Positions 34,302 through 43,783 are shown, numbered from the stretch's first letter. The stretch: DNA of 64,000 nucleotides from Paraburkholderia adhaesiva (GCF_021390575.1 NZ_JAJEJQ010000003.1:62001-126000), one strand, 5' to 3'. Program-made: numbers and translations. The notes: generated by a model from the sequence alone, not told the origin.

Positions 34302-35141
34302 ATGCGTTCAACTCCGCTTTTTTCTTATGTCGCGCTCGTGCGCGAACATTCGCCGCTCGTTCATTGCCTGGCCAATAGCGTCACCACGAATTTCACGGCG
34401 AACGCGCTGCTGGCGCTTGGCGCCGCTCCGGCCATGGTGACGGCGCCCGAAGAGGCAGAAGAGTTCACGCCGCTCGCGAGCGCCCTTTCCGTGAATCTCG
34501 GCACGCTCGACTTGCCGCAGATGGATACGATCCGGCGCGCCGTTGCAGCAGCCAATGCGTGCAATGTTCCGTGGGTACTCGATCCCGTAGCGGTCGGCGT
34601 GGTGTCCTTGCGGACCGGATTCGCGAAGCAGTTGCTTCGCGAGCGGCCGGCGGTCATTCGTGGCAACGCGTCAGAGATCATCTGCCTTGCCGGCGGCGTA
34701 CCGAGCGCACGAGGTGTCGATAGCACCGAGTTGTCCGACGTCGCACTGCCCGCGGCGCGCGAACTGGCCAAAACGACGCAGGGCGTTGTGGTCGTGAGCG
34801 GCGCGACCGACTATGTGACCGATGGCGCGCGTACCGTTGCACTCTCGAACGGCTCGCCGCTCATGCCTCGGGTGTCGGGAACAGGCTGTGTCCTTTCTGC
34901 CGTCGTGGCGGCGTTCCTCGGCGCGAGCGGCAATCCGTCGGCATTTTTTGACGCGACAGTTGCAGCGGTGGGATTCATGTCGGTGGCGGGCGAGCTTGCC
35001 GCGCTGACTGCCAAAGCGCCTGGCAGCTTTGCCGTTGCGTTCCTCGACAGCATCGCAACACTGGACGAAGCGGCATTTGACGCTACGCTGCGAATGGAAA
35101 CGCTGGACTCGCATTTGATCGTTGCGGGGCGTCCGGCATAG
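34302..35141 (+). CDS. thiM: Hydroxyethylthiazole kinase
   Basis: 279 residues, the normal length. It has the ribokinase-like motifs VHCLANSVTTNFTANALLALGAAPAM (substrate end), WVLDPVAVG, IRGNASEI and the anion-hole SGTGCVLSAVVAAFLG near the ATP site. It phosphorylates 4-methyl-5-(2-hydroxyethyl)thiazole in thiamine salvage. It stands alone, without thiE or thiD, and no TPP riboswitch sequence was seen upstream. Confidence 0.94.
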   Translation: MRSTPLFSYVALVREHSPLVHCLANSVTTNFTANALLALGAAPAMVTAPEEAEEFTPLASALSVNLGTLDLPQMDTIRRAVAAANACNVPWVLDPVAVGVVSLRTGFAKQLLRERPAVIRGNASEIICLAGGVPSARGVDSTELSDVALPAARELAKTTQGVVVVSGATDYVTDGARTVALSNGSPLMPRVSGTGCVLSAVVAAFLGASGNPSAFFDATVAAVGFMSVAGELAALTAKAPGSFAVAFLDSIATLDEAAFDATLRMETLDSHLIVAGRPA

Positions 35142-35289
35142 AGCAGTATGAATTCCCTGATACGCGTCAATTCCTACCCGCAGAGCTAACGAGTTCGCGG
35201 GCTTGAGTTTCAGGCAAACTTTTTGAGCTGACGCGGAATTCGCCGTACGCCACCGCGCACCGAGAGCAGCTTTCTAGAGCGACTACGCG

Positions 35290-36447
35290 TTAGCCGGAAA
35301 GACCATCCGCGAGCCGTTTGCACAATCCGCTGACAACACGAGCCGCGCCCACACGCCACCAAAAAGGCGCGGTCACCCCAAAGCCAAATTGAAGCGCAGT
35401 CTGCGACGCGCCCGCAGCGCGCGCACGGCATCGGAACGTCACGACATTGCGATATGCACCGGTCGCGTCCCCCTGCGCGCGCGGCGAGAATCGCATGACA
35501 GCACGAAGTTCGAGCGCAGAATCGACCGGAGAGATCTCGCACGACTCGAACGACCACGACGCGCCGTGACGTTGCTGACTGCGCAACGCCGTGCTCACGC
35601 GGTGCCAAACCTGATCGGCAGGCAACGGCACGAGCCGCTGTTGCCCGGCACGCGCTGCCCGATGCATCGCGTAGAGCGCCCAGCCATTGCCATAGACCAG
35701 CAACGCGCCGCCAATCACGAGCGCCCATTGCAGCAGGCTCACCATCCAGTGCGAATGCGCTGTGAGATGCAACGGTCCGAGCACCACCGCGACGATCTTG
35801 TGCGCGATCGCATAGATAGGCAGAAACGCAACGACGATCGCGCCGAGACGCATCATCCAGCCGCGCTGCGAATCGTCGAGAAGGGCAAACACGCGCTCGC
35901 CCATGGTGCCACGCCACTGTAGCGCAGCATCATCGAGCCTACGTCCCGCACTCGCCATGACCCGCTCACGCAATTGCGTCGAGTTCGCGCGTGCGTGTGC
36001 AGCCTCATCGCGCAGGCCCACGAGTTCGGTCAGCAAGGCATCGCGTTCCGTCTTCATGCGAAGCAGTTCGTCGAGTCCGCGTGTCTTTTCGGTCCGTAGC
36101 GCGCCGATCTCTGCCTGCACGCGCTCGCGCTGCGCCTGCAAATGCTGCAACGAGTCGTGCAGCGCCTCGATCTGCTCGCGCCTGAGCGCCGGACGGCTCG
36201 ACGGCGCTTCGTGATGCTCCGACCAGTAATGCTCGAGCACCTCCCGCGCGTGCTTCATGTTCTTGAACTGCTCGTTGGCCCAATGCTGCTGCGCGGGCGA
36301 TGAATGACGCCACCTGTCGGGATGAAGCATCTGCGCAAGCTGCCGGTATTTGCGCGTGATTTCGGCCGCGGACGCGCCTGGCTCCAGGTCGAGCTGATAG
36401 TAGAGCCGGTCGTAGTCGACGTGATGGCTGGGATCGCGGATCGCCAT
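35290..36447 (-). CDS. Membrane-anchored J-domain protein
   Basis: 385 residues. The J domain (about 10-75) has DYDRLYYQLDLEPGASAAEITRKYRQL and the essential HPD (His42-Asp44). Residues 85-165 form a Glu/Arg-rich coiled coil, followed by two hydrophobic segments (about 200-225 and 237-258: IVVAFLPIYAIAHKIVAVVLG, LLQWALVIGGALLVYGNGWALY) and a C-terminal domain of about 110 residues. It probably recruits DnaK to a membrane site. The C-terminal domain is not recognised and no dnaK or client gene is adjacent. Confidence 0.82.
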   Translation of the reverse strand: MAIRDPSHHVDYDRLYYQLDLEPGASAAEITRKYRQLAQMLHPDRWRHSSPAQQHWANEQFKNMKHAREVLEHYWSEHHEAPSSRPALRREQIEALHDSLQHLQAQRERVQAEIGALRTEKTRGLDELLRMKTERDALLTELVGLRDEAAHARANSTQLRERVMASAGRRLDDAALQWRGTMGERVFALLDDSQRGWMMRLGAIVVAFLPIYAIAHKIVAVVLGPLHLTAHSHWMVSLLQWALVIGGALLVYGNGWALYAMHRAARAGQQRLVPLPADQVWHRVSTALRSQQRHGASWSFESCEISPVDSALELRAVMRFSPRAQGDATGAYRNVVTFRCRARAAGASQTALQFGFGVTAPFWWRVGAARVVSGLCKRLADGLSG

Positions 36448-36673
36448 GCCCGTAGTCTTTCTTCAGGTGAATAGCCGCGCGCGCAAGGATGGAAGCGAAC
36501 GCTTAAGACAAGTTAGTTCACTCGCCTGCTTGCTGCAAGGCTGCGATGCACACGGGCATGCGCTCGATGGCGCGCGGCCCGTGAGCATACGGCTCAGCAT
36601 TTCGTGCAGTTTGTGCACGACGACAGCGTCTGGATCGAGCGTTTCGACGATCCGTTCCGCCTCTTGCGTACGT

Positions 36674-39600
36674 TCACCGGCGCGCGCCGGAAAGCGCCAT
36701 CTCCAGCACACGCGCAACGTGCAGCGGCTCGGCATCTATACCGTCGCGAATCTGGTGGCGGCAACTCGTGCCGTCGGCGACCACTAGATCACCCGGCGCT
36801 GCCTCGCGCAGCGCCGGCAACAGCGACAGTTCGGCCATCGCCTTCGAAGCCGCGTAGTGCTCCGCTTCATAGCCGAAACTGCCTGCCATTCCGCAGCACG
36901 ACGACTCGATCGATTTGATTTCCAGCCCGGGAATCCATCCGAGCACGGTTTGTACGGGCCGTAACGCGTCGAACGCCTTTTGATGACAGTGCCCGTGCAG
37001 CCACGCGCGCTTTGCATCGAGCGGCTTGAGCGCCAGGTCAAAACGGCCGGCCGCTTTTTCGCGCACGAGAAATTCCTCAAACAGCAAAGCCGATTGCGCA
37101 AGCTGACGCGCCTCTTCGCCGTAGCCGTACTGCAGGAACTCGTCGCGCAACGTCAGCAGACACGACGGTTCAAGACCCACGATCGCGACGCCGCGATCGA
37201 CATAAGGCTTCAACGTATCGAGCAGGCGCCGCGCTTCGCGCTTCGCTTCATCGACGAGGCCCGCGGCGAGAAACGTGCGTCCGCAGCAAAGCGGCCGTTC
37301 GCCCTCGCGCGTATTGAAGTGGACGCGATAGCCCGCCGCCTCCAGCACGCGCTGTGCTGCGCGCGCGTTTTCTGGCTCGATAGCGTTGTTGAACGTATCG
37401 ACGAAGAGAAGGACCTCGCGTCCCTCCTGACCGGCGCTGCTCGACGCGCGCCGCAAAAACGCCTCGTGAAAACGTGGTAACGCACGCTGCGGCGCGAACC
37501 CGACTGTACGCTTCATCCACGCTCCGACTAGCGGAACGCGCTCTGCAGCCGCGAGCCACGCACCAAAAGGAGCCGCGCGCTGCGCATAGTGCGGCATGAA
37601 CGCAATCAGCTTTTCGCGCAAGCCGACGCCGTACTTCGTCGCCCTCGCCGCGCGCGCTTCGATCTTGAACTTCGCCATATCGACACCGGTCGGGCACTCG
37701 CGCCGGCAGCCCTTGCAGGACACGCACAGATCGAGCGTTGCCTTCACGTCGTCGCTCGCGAGACCGTCGCTGCCGAGCTGCCCCGATATCGCCAGACGAA
37801 GCGTGTTCGCGCGCCCGCGCGTGACGTGCTGCTCGTCCTTCGTCACGCGATAGCTCGGACACATCGTCCCCGCGTCGAACTTGCGGCAGTGGCCGTTGTT
37901 GTTGCACATCTCCACGGCCTTCGCGAGCCCGCCACTCAGATCGCCGCCACTGCCCGGCTCGCGTTCCGCGCCCGTGAGTGGATCGCGCACGACGTTCCAG
38001 GCGGACCAGTCCAGCGCTGCGTCCATCGCGCGTTCGCGGTAACCAGGCGCAAAGCGGAAGTTGTGCGCGTCGTCCATCTTCGGCGGGCGCACGATCTTGT
38101 CCGGATTGAAGCGGTTATCCGGGTCGAACAACTTTTTGATCTCGCCGAAAGCTTCGTTGATGCGCGGCCCGTATTGCCATGCGACCCACTCGCCGCGGCA
38201 CAGCCCGTCGCCGTGCTCGCCCGAATAGGCACCTTTGTACTCGCGCACGAGTTCGGCCGCCTCCTCCGCGATGGCACGCATCTTCGCCGCGCCGTCGCGG
38301 CGCATGTCGAGAATGGGCCGCACATGCAGCGTCCCGACACTCGCGTGTGCGTACCAGGTTCCCTCGGTGCCGTGCCGATGAAACACTTCGGTCAGATGGC
38401 GTGTGTACTCGGCCAGATGTTCGAGCGGCACCGCGCAATCTTCGATGAACGACACCGGCTTGCCGTCGCCCTTCATGCTCATCATGATGTTCAGGCCAGC
38501 TTTGCGTACATCCCACAGCGCTTTCTGCTCGCCTGCGTCGGGCATCTTCACCACCCTTCCCGGCAACCCGAGATCGCCGACCAATTCTTCGAGGCGATCG
38601 AGAAGCTGCAATAGCGTGTCGCGATCGTCGCCAGCGAATTCCACGAGCAGAATCGCATCGGGGCGACCAACGAGTGCCTTTCCGATCACAGGCGCGAACG
38701 CAGGATTGCCGAGCGCAAGCTCGATCATCGTACGATCGACGAGTTCCACCGCGGTGGGCCGCAGTCCGACGATGTGCTGCGCGGATTCCATCGCCTGATA
38801 AAACGTAGGAAAACTAATCACACCGAGCACGCGATGCGCCGGCAGCGGCGCGAGCTTCAGCGTGATCTGCCGGCTGAACGCGAGCGTACCCTCGGACCCA
38901 ACCAGAAGATGCGCGAGATTGGCCGAACCATCGTCGGTATAGGCGCGCGGATTCTGGCAATCGAACAGGTCGATGTTGTAGCCCGCCACGCGCCGCAGTA
39001 CTTTCGGCATGCGCTCCGCGATTTCCGCGCGCTCGCGCTGCGCGATGCGTGTCACCCCTCCGACGATCTGCGCGAGCCGCGCGTTGTCACCCGGAACGGG
39101 CAGCTTCAGCGACTGGAAGCGTGCCTCGGCACCGTCGGCGAGGATGGCGTCGATGGCGCTCACGTTGTGGACCATGTTGCCGTATTCGATCGAACGCGAG
39201 CCGCACGAGTTGTTCCCCGCCATGCCGCCTATCGTGCACTGCGCCGATGTCGAAACATCGACCGGAAACCACAATCCGTGCGGCTTGAGCCACGCGTTCA
39301 GGTGATCGAGCACGATGCCAGGCTCGACCGTGACGGTACGCGCATTCGCGTCGAAATCGACGATGCGGTTAAGCCAGCGACTCGTATCGATCACCAGCGC
39401 CTCGGCCACGGTCTGGCCGCACTGGCTCGTCCCCGCACCGCGTGCGAGCACCGCCGCGTGTTCGCTGCGCGCGACGTCCAGCGCCGCGCGCAGATCGTCC
39501 TGATCGCGCGGCACCACGACGCCGACCGGCATGATCTGATAGATCGACGCATCGGTGGCGTAGCGGCCGAGGCTCGCCGCATCGAAGAAGACATCGCCGC

Positions 39601-39703
39601 GCAGCGCCTCGCGAAGACGACGCGCGAGCGGCGAGCCGCGATGCGCGGCACTCGGCACGAGACGCACTGGCTTGACAAGCAAACTGGAAGTCGACTGAGT
39701 CAT
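36674..39703 (-). CDS. FAD-linked and 4Fe-4S 2-hydroxyacid dehydrogenase (YdiJ/D-lactate dehydrogenase type)
   Basis: 1009 residues from the ATG at 39703; a TTG two codons earlier is the only extension. Residues about 25-260 are a PCMH/VAO-type FAD domain (ARGAGTSQCGQTVAEALVIDTSR, GGMAGNNSCGSRSIEYGNMV), 260-560 the FAD-oxidase C domain (EHGDGLCRGEW), and 600-720 a 4Fe-4S domain with CVSCKGCRRECP. CCG-type segments follow: LCCGRTF, HGHCHQKA and SSCCGMAGSFGYE. This fused layout matches YdiJ, which oxidises D-2-hydroxyacids such as D-2-hydroxyglutarate or D-lactate. It is the last gene of a set with an MFS carrier and a glyoxylate-type aminotransferase. Confidence 0.9.
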   Translation of the reverse strand: MTQSTSSLLVKPVRLVPSAAHRGSPLARRLREALRGDVFFDAASLGRYATDASIYQIMPVGVVVPRDQDDLRAALDVARSEHAAVLARGAGTSQCGQTVAEALVIDTSRWLNRIVDFDANARTVTVEPGIVLDHLNAWLKPHGLWFPVDVSTSAQCTIGGMAGNNSCGSRSIEYGNMVHNVSAIDAILADGAEARFQSLKLPVPGDNARLAQIVGGVTRIAQRERAEIAERMPKVLRRVAGYNIDLFDCQNPRAYTDDGSANLAHLLVGSEGTLAFSRQITLKLAPLPAHRVLGVISFPTFYQAMESAQHIVGLRPTAVELVDRTMIELALGNPAFAPVIGKALVGRPDAILLVEFAGDDRDTLLQLLDRLEELVGDLGLPGRVVKMPDAGEQKALWDVRKAGLNIMMSMKGDGKPVSFIEDCAVPLEHLAEYTRHLTEVFHRHGTEGTWYAHASVGTLHVRPILDMRRDGAAKMRAIAEEAAELVREYKGAYSGEHGDGLCRGEWVAWQYGPRINEAFGEIKKLFDPDNRFNPDKIVRPPKMDDAHNFRFAPGYRERAMDAALDWSAWNVVRDPLTGAEREPGSGGDLSGGLAKAVEMCNNNGHCRKFDAGTMCPSYRVTKDEQHVTRGRANTLRLAISGQLGSDGLASDDVKATLDLCVSCKGCRRECPTGVDMAKFKIEARAARATKYGVGLREKLIAFMPHYAQRAAPFGAWLAAAERVPLVGAWMKRTVGFAPQRALPRFHEAFLRRASSSAGQEGREVLLFVDTFNNAIEPENARAAQRVLEAAGYRVHFNTREGERPLCCGRTFLAAGLVDEAKREARRLLDTLKPYVDRGVAIVGLEPSCLLTLRDEFLQYGYGEEARQLAQSALLFEEFLVREKAAGRFDLALKPLDAKRAWLHGHCHQKAFDALRPVQTVLGWIPGLEIKSIESSCCGMAGSFGYEAEHYAASKAMAELSLLPALREAAPGDLVVADGTSCRHQIRDGIDAEPLHVARVLEMALSGARR

Positions 39704-39736
39704 AAGCAATGCGAAATTAATTAGCCTCTCGACGCA

Positions 39737-41023
39737 TCAGGCGCGCTGTTGAGAAGCCGCGATCTCGCCCACGGTGCTGGCCGCCTCGAAGCGATCGCCC
39801 GGACGCATGCGGAACGCGAGTACCACGCCCACCGCCATCAGCACCATGCTGCCGACAAACGGCAGTTGCCAGTTTTGCGTGGAATCGATCACGAACCCCG
39901 ACAGCACAGGCGAGATGATCGCCGCGAGCGCCGACCCGGTGTTCATGATGCCGCTTGCCGTGCCCGCGTATTGCGGCGCGATGTCCATCGGAATCGCCCA
40001 CATCGGTCCGATGGTCATCTCCGCGAAGAAGAAGCCCGCCGAGAGGCACACCACCGACACGGTCAGATCGTGCGTGAACATGAGTGGCACGAGCGAAAGC
40101 AGCGTCAACAGCATGCACACAGACACCATCAGACTGCGCGCGCGGTTGAGGTTGCCTGTGCGCGCATAGAGCCAGTCGGTCACGGTACCGCCGAGCGTAT
40201 CGCCAATCACGCCTGCGAAAAACACCGCAGACGCGAACACCGCCGACTTGCGCAGGTCGAGACTATGGCTGTGCAGGAAGTATTGCGGAATCCAGCTGAG
40301 AAAGAGCCAAAGCGTCCAGCCGTAGCAGAAGTAGACGATCGTCACCGGGGCCATGCGGCGCAGCAGCGGGCCCCACGGCACCTTGCCGGCCTTCGGCACG
40401 GGCTGCGGCAGCACGGCGAGTTCTGCTTCGGTGATGCGGCGATGCTCGACTGGGCGCTCGGCAAACGTGAAGTACCAGACCGCCACCCACACGAGGCTGA
40501 TCGCCCCGCAGACATAGAACGACGCACGCCAGCCCCAGGCGGTCATCGCAAGCACGATCACGCCCGGCGCAACCGCATTGCCGATGCGCGCCGCCGCGTG
40601 CGTTATGCCCTGCGCGAAACCGCGTCGCTCCTTCGCAACCCAGCGCGACATCGCGGCGGTCGCGGCCGGAAACGTCGCGCCTTCGCCAAAGCCCAGCAGG
40701 AGCCGCGCAGCAAGCAGCGTCGCGAGACCAGTCGCGAAACCGGTGAGCAGCGTCGCGACAGCCCACAGTGCCCCGCAGAACAATAACGTACGCTTCGCGC
40801 CGAAGCGGTCGCTGACCCAGCCTCCGCTCACCTGAAACAGCAGATAGGGATAAGCGAACGCGGAAAACACGAGACCGATCTGCGTGTGCGAAAGCCCGAA
40901 CTCCTTGCCGAATCCAGCGGCTGCCGTGCTGACGTTCACGCGGTCGAGGTACGTGATGAAGTACATGATGCACAGCATGATCAGCACGACACTCGTTGCG
41001 CTGGTGAGTCGAAGCCGTTTCAT
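39737..41023 (-). CDS. MFS transporter, anion:cation symporter family
   Basis: 428 residues from the ATG at 41023 (CGGAGAGAAACG upstream). About twelve hydrophobic segments are present. Family motifs include YFITYLDRVNVSTAAAGFGKEFGLSHTQIG, GGWVSDRFGAKRTLL and LLGFGEGATFPAATAAMSRWV. The ACS branch imports organic anions such as hexuronates, glucarate, tartrate or phthalate. Placed between a 2-hydroxyacid dehydrogenase and an aminotransferase, it likely imports their carboxylate substrate. A longer reading from 41149 lacks family similarity at its start. Confidence 0.9.
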   Translation of the reverse strand: MKRLRLTSATSVVLIMLCIMYFITYLDRVNVSTAAAGFGKEFGLSHTQIGLVFSAFAYPYLLFQVSGGWVSDRFGAKRTLLFCGALWAVATLLTGFATGLATLLAARLLLGFGEGATFPAATAAMSRWVAKERRGFAQGITHAAARIGNAVAPGVIVLAMTAWGWRASFYVCGAISLVWVAVWYFTFAERPVEHRRITEAELAVLPQPVPKAGKVPWGPLLRRMAPVTIVYFCYGWTLWLFLSWIPQYFLHSHSLDLRKSAVFASAVFFAGVIGDTLGGTVTDWLYARTGNLNRARSLMVSVCMLLTLLSLVPLMFTHDLTVSVVCLSAGFFFAEMTIGPMWAIPMDIAPQYAGTASGIMNTGSALAAIISPVLSGFVIDSTQNWQLPFVGSMVLMAVGVVLAFRMRPGDRFEAASTVGEIAASQQRA

Positions 41024-41205
41024 CGTTTCTCTCCGGTTGGGGGCAGCTTCGGGCGGGTATCGTGTGTGGTGGGGAACCCGGCTGCGCCGCCGTTGCGCTC
41101 CACGGGCCACCGCATTCTGAAGCGCGGTGTACCCGGCGGCGATGGGCACGTCGATGCGTGAAATCGAAACCGCATGACGCGTCGATTTTTGTTTGCGGCG
41201 TCAGG

Positions 41206-42426
41206 TCATGCTGCCGCCTTCAGCGGCGTATCTTTCGATTGCTCCATGAGCCATGCCATCGCGGCGGGCAGACCGCTCGCAGCAAGCGGCACGCCCGCAA
41301 GCCGCAGGCCCATTTCGCAGCCCGCGAGCGTGGCGAGCAGCGTGAGATCGTTGGTGTCGCCCAGATGTCCGATGCGGAACATTCGCCCCTTCACTTTGCC
41401 GAGCCCCGTCCCGAGCGACATGTCGAAACGTTCGTAGATCAGCTTACGCACCGCATCGGCGTCGATGCCATCAGGCATCATCACGCCGGTCAGCACCGGA
41501 CTGTAGACAGCGGGGTCCGCGCACTGGATTTCCAGGCCCCACGCGCGCACTGCGCGGCGGCAAGCTTCGGCGTGACGCTGATGCCGTGCGAACACGTTGT
41601 CGAGCCCTTCTTCCTCGAGCATGTCGAGCGATTCCGAGAGCCCGTAGATGAGATTCGTGTTCGGCGTGTACGGCCAGTAGCCGTTGCGGTTCATTTCGAT
41701 AATTTCGTCCCAGCCCCAGAAGCTGCGCGGCAACGTTGCGCGCTTGCTCGCCGCGCGCGCCTTCTCCGACACCGCGTTGAAGCTGATGCCAGGCGGCAGC
41801 ATCAAGCCCTTCTGCGACCCGGAGACCGTCACGTCCACGCCCCATTCGTCGTGGCGATAGTCGGCGCTCGCGAGGCCGGAGATCGTATCGACCATGAGAA
41901 GCGCGGGGTGTCCGGCGGCGTCGATGGCGCGGCGCACGGCGGCGATGTCCGAAGTAACGCCCGTCGACGTCTCGTTGTGCACGACGCACACGGCCTTGAT
42001 CGTGTGCTGGGGGTCAGCACGCAGACGCGCTTCGATCAGGTCGGGCTGCACACCGCGCCGCCAGCCTTCGATGCCGGGCAGCCCCAGGAACTCGGGCTTC
42101 AGGCCGAGGGTCTCGGCCATCTTCTTCCAGAGCGTAGCGAAGTGGCCGGTCTCGTACATCAGCACGGCGTCGCCTGCGCTAAGCGTGTTGACGAGCGCGG
42201 CCTCCCAGGCGCCGGTACCGGAAGCGGGATAGATCACCACCGGTTGCTTCGTCTTGAAGATGCGCTTGATGCCGTCGAGCACCTTTAACCCCAGCGCGCC
42301 GAACTCAGGGCCCCGATGGTCGATGGTGGGATAGCTCATCGCACGCAGAATGCGGTCGGGGACCGGGCTCGGCCCTGGAATCTGCAGAAAATGTCGGCCA
42401 GAGGGGTGAAAGTCGAGCTTCAACAT
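41206..42426 (-). CDS. PLP-dependent serine/alanine-glyoxylate-type aminotransferase
   Basis: 406 residues from the ATG at 42426, preceded by CGGAGATG. Class V aminotransferase features: FLQIPGPSPVPDRILRAMSYPTIDHRGPEF, YPASGTGAWEAALVN, HNETSTGV, MVDTISGLASADYRHDEWGVDV and the PLP lysine in SGSQKGLMLPPG. Such enzymes convert glyoxylate to glycine using serine, alanine or aspartate as donor. It is close to the aspartate-glyoxylate enzyme BhcA, but the other beta-hydroxyaspartate cycle genes are absent. It is the first gene of the minus-strand operon with the MFS carrier and the dehydrogenase. Confidence 0.88.
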   Translation of the reverse strand: MLKLDFHPSGRHFLQIPGPSPVPDRILRAMSYPTIDHRGPEFGALGLKVLDGIKRIFKTKQPVVIYPASGTGAWEAALVNTLSAGDAVLMYETGHFATLWKKMAETLGLKPEFLGLPGIEGWRRGVQPDLIEARLRADPQHTIKAVCVVHNETSTGVTSDIAAVRRAIDAAGHPALLMVDTISGLASADYRHDEWGVDVTVSGSQKGLMLPPGISFNAVSEKARAASKRATLPRSFWGWDEIIEMNRNGYWPYTPNTNLIYGLSESLDMLEEEGLDNVFARHQRHAEACRRAVRAWGLEIQCADPAVYSPVLTGVMMPDGIDADAVRKLIYERFDMSLGTGLGKVKGRMFRIGHLGDTNDLTLLATLAGCEMGLRLAGVPLAASGLPAAMAWLMEQSKDTPLKAAA

Positions 42427-42447
42427 CGGTGCATCTCCGTTTGAATA

Positions 42448-42457
42448 TTGCATGCAA
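42448..42457. promoter_or_regulatory. Palindrome TTGCATGCAA (operator candidate 1)
   Basis: Lies 22 bases upstream of the aminotransferase start. The same palindrome occurs at the GntR gene start on the other side of the intergenic region. GntR/FCD regulators commonly bind short palindromes of this shape. Confidence 0.5.
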
Positions 42458-42572
42458 AAAACTATAAGATGTAAAAGCAGTCGAATCCAAGCGTAATTTC
42501 TTCAGTGTTAACCCCTGCTTTTTCAGTACTTATCCCGCATGAGTTAAAATAAGCACAATCTGATCAAGAGTC

Positions 42573-42586
42573 TTTTGCATGCAAAA
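42573..42586. promoter_or_regulatory. Palindrome TTTTGCATGCAAAA (operator candidate 2)
   Basis: A perfect 14-base palindrome spanning the start codon of the GntR gene (ATG at 42579). Binding here would block the regulator's own expression. Confidence 0.5.
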
Positions 42587-43298
42587 CGCAAATATCGACG
42601 ACGACAAGGTCATCGCACCACGGCTTCCGAAGGTCGAGCGCCAGCGCCTGCACGACACCGTGGTCGAGCACCTGCGCCGGTTCATCGTCGAAGGCCTGCT
42701 CGAACCCGGCAGGAAACTCAACGAGCGCGAACTGTGCGAGACCCTCGACATCTCGCGAACGCCGCTGCGCGAAGCGTTCAAGGTGCTGGCCGCCGAAGGG
42801 CTCATCGAGATTTCGCCGAACCGCGGGGCCACCGTGGCGAAGATGACCGAGGCCGAGATCCGCGAAACGTTCGAGCTGATGAGCGGGCTCGAAGCGTTCT
42901 CGGGCGAGCTGGCGTGCGAGCGCATCACACCCGCTGAGATCGCCGAAATCAAATCGCTCCACTACGCAATGGTCGCGTGCCGCGCGCAGAACGATCTCGC
43001 GGGCTACTACAGCCGTAACCAGGCCATTCACGACCGCATCAACGAGGCCGCGCGCAATTCGGCGCTGCGTCAGACGTACATCTCGATCAACCGGCGTCTG
43101 CAGGCGCTGCGGTTCCGCTCGAACTATCAGACCCCCAAGTGGGATCGCGCAATCGAGGAGCACGAGGCGATGCTCGAAGCACTCGACGCGCGCGACGGCA
43201 AGCGCCTGTCCACCATCTTGCGGCACCATCTGCTTGAAAAGCGCGACGCCGTGCTGCAACTTGTTTCGATGGAACGCGCGCCAGACGCGCAGCCCTGA
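42579..43298 (+). CDS. GntR-family (FadR/FCD) transcriptional regulator
   Basis: 239 residues. A winged helix (about 20-85: HDTVVEHLRRFIVEGLLEPGRKLNERELCETLDISRTPLREAFKVLAAEGLI) precedes an all-helical FCD ligand domain (about 95-230) with metal-binding-type residues in AIHDRINEAARN and ILRHHLLEKRD. It is divergent from the aminotransferase-MFS-dehydrogenase operon, and near-identical palindromes occur near both starts. It likely represses the operon until a carboxylate ligand is present. No strong Shine-Dalgarno precedes the ATG, which lies inside one palindrome. Confidence 0.93.
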   Translation: MQNANIDDDKVIAPRLPKVERQRLHDTVVEHLRRFIVEGLLEPGRKLNERELCETLDISRTPLREAFKVLAAEGLIEISPNRGATVAKMTEAEIRETFELMSGLEAFSGELACERITPAEIAEIKSLHYAMVACRAQNDLAGYYSRNQAIHDRINEAARNSALRQTYISINRRLQALRFRSNYQTPKWDRAIEEHEAMLEALDARDGKRLSTILRHHLLEKRDAVLQLVSMERAPDAQP

Positions 43299-43499
43299 CG
43301 TGCGGCGCGTTCGCTGAGCGTCTGCCACGAGATGTACTGGCGTAACGTCTGCCGCCACGCCGCATTCGGCGTTCCCGCTTTTTCCAGATCGCGGGATTTC
43401 GCGCCATGTTCCGAGCCGCGCCCCCTCCGAACTCGATAACGAGCCCGACCAGGACGGAAATCCATTGCTTGATAACAGCTTCGTGTAGCACGCAGGAAT

Positions 43500-43725
43500 T
43501 GCGGGCGCAGCGTACGGACGCTTTCGTGTCTCGTCACGCAGGAACTGGGGATGGGCTTTGCGCAATGGTATCGCCAGAAACGACAGGCGGTTGAGCTATC
43601 GCGGCTTCCCGAAAGCGAGCCGGTGAGCGTCGTTGCGCGGGAATCTGGCTATCTGCCAGGCAGCTTCGACAACATGTGCTGACGCGAACTGGGCGGGCCG
43701 CCCAGCGCGTTCCCTCCAGATGAAA
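43500..43725 (+). pseudogene. Remnant of an AraC-type HTH regulator
   Basis: In one frame the DNA reads RSVRTLSCLVTQELGMGFAQW, then YRQKRQAVELSRLPESEPV and VSVVARESGYLPGSFDNMC, then a TGA, then RELGGPPSAFPP. This is the AraC C-terminal double HTH (compare S-ERTL-RLF--E-GMSF--W and GY-S-SAF--MFRRELG--PS) with an in-frame stop where FR is expected. There is no upstream ligand-binding domain, so the gene is decayed. It lies just after the GntR gene. Confidence 0.65.
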
Positions 43726-43783
43726 CACCCGGAAGAGTCGGACAAATAGTGGTGATGGCGCGCCAGAAATGCGGGCGCAACGC

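Noticed and set aside
41206..42426. Beta-hydroxyaspartate cycle (BhcA)
   Set aside because: The aminotransferase resembles BhcA but genes for the aldolase, dehydratase and iminosuccinate reductase are absent from the neighbourhood.
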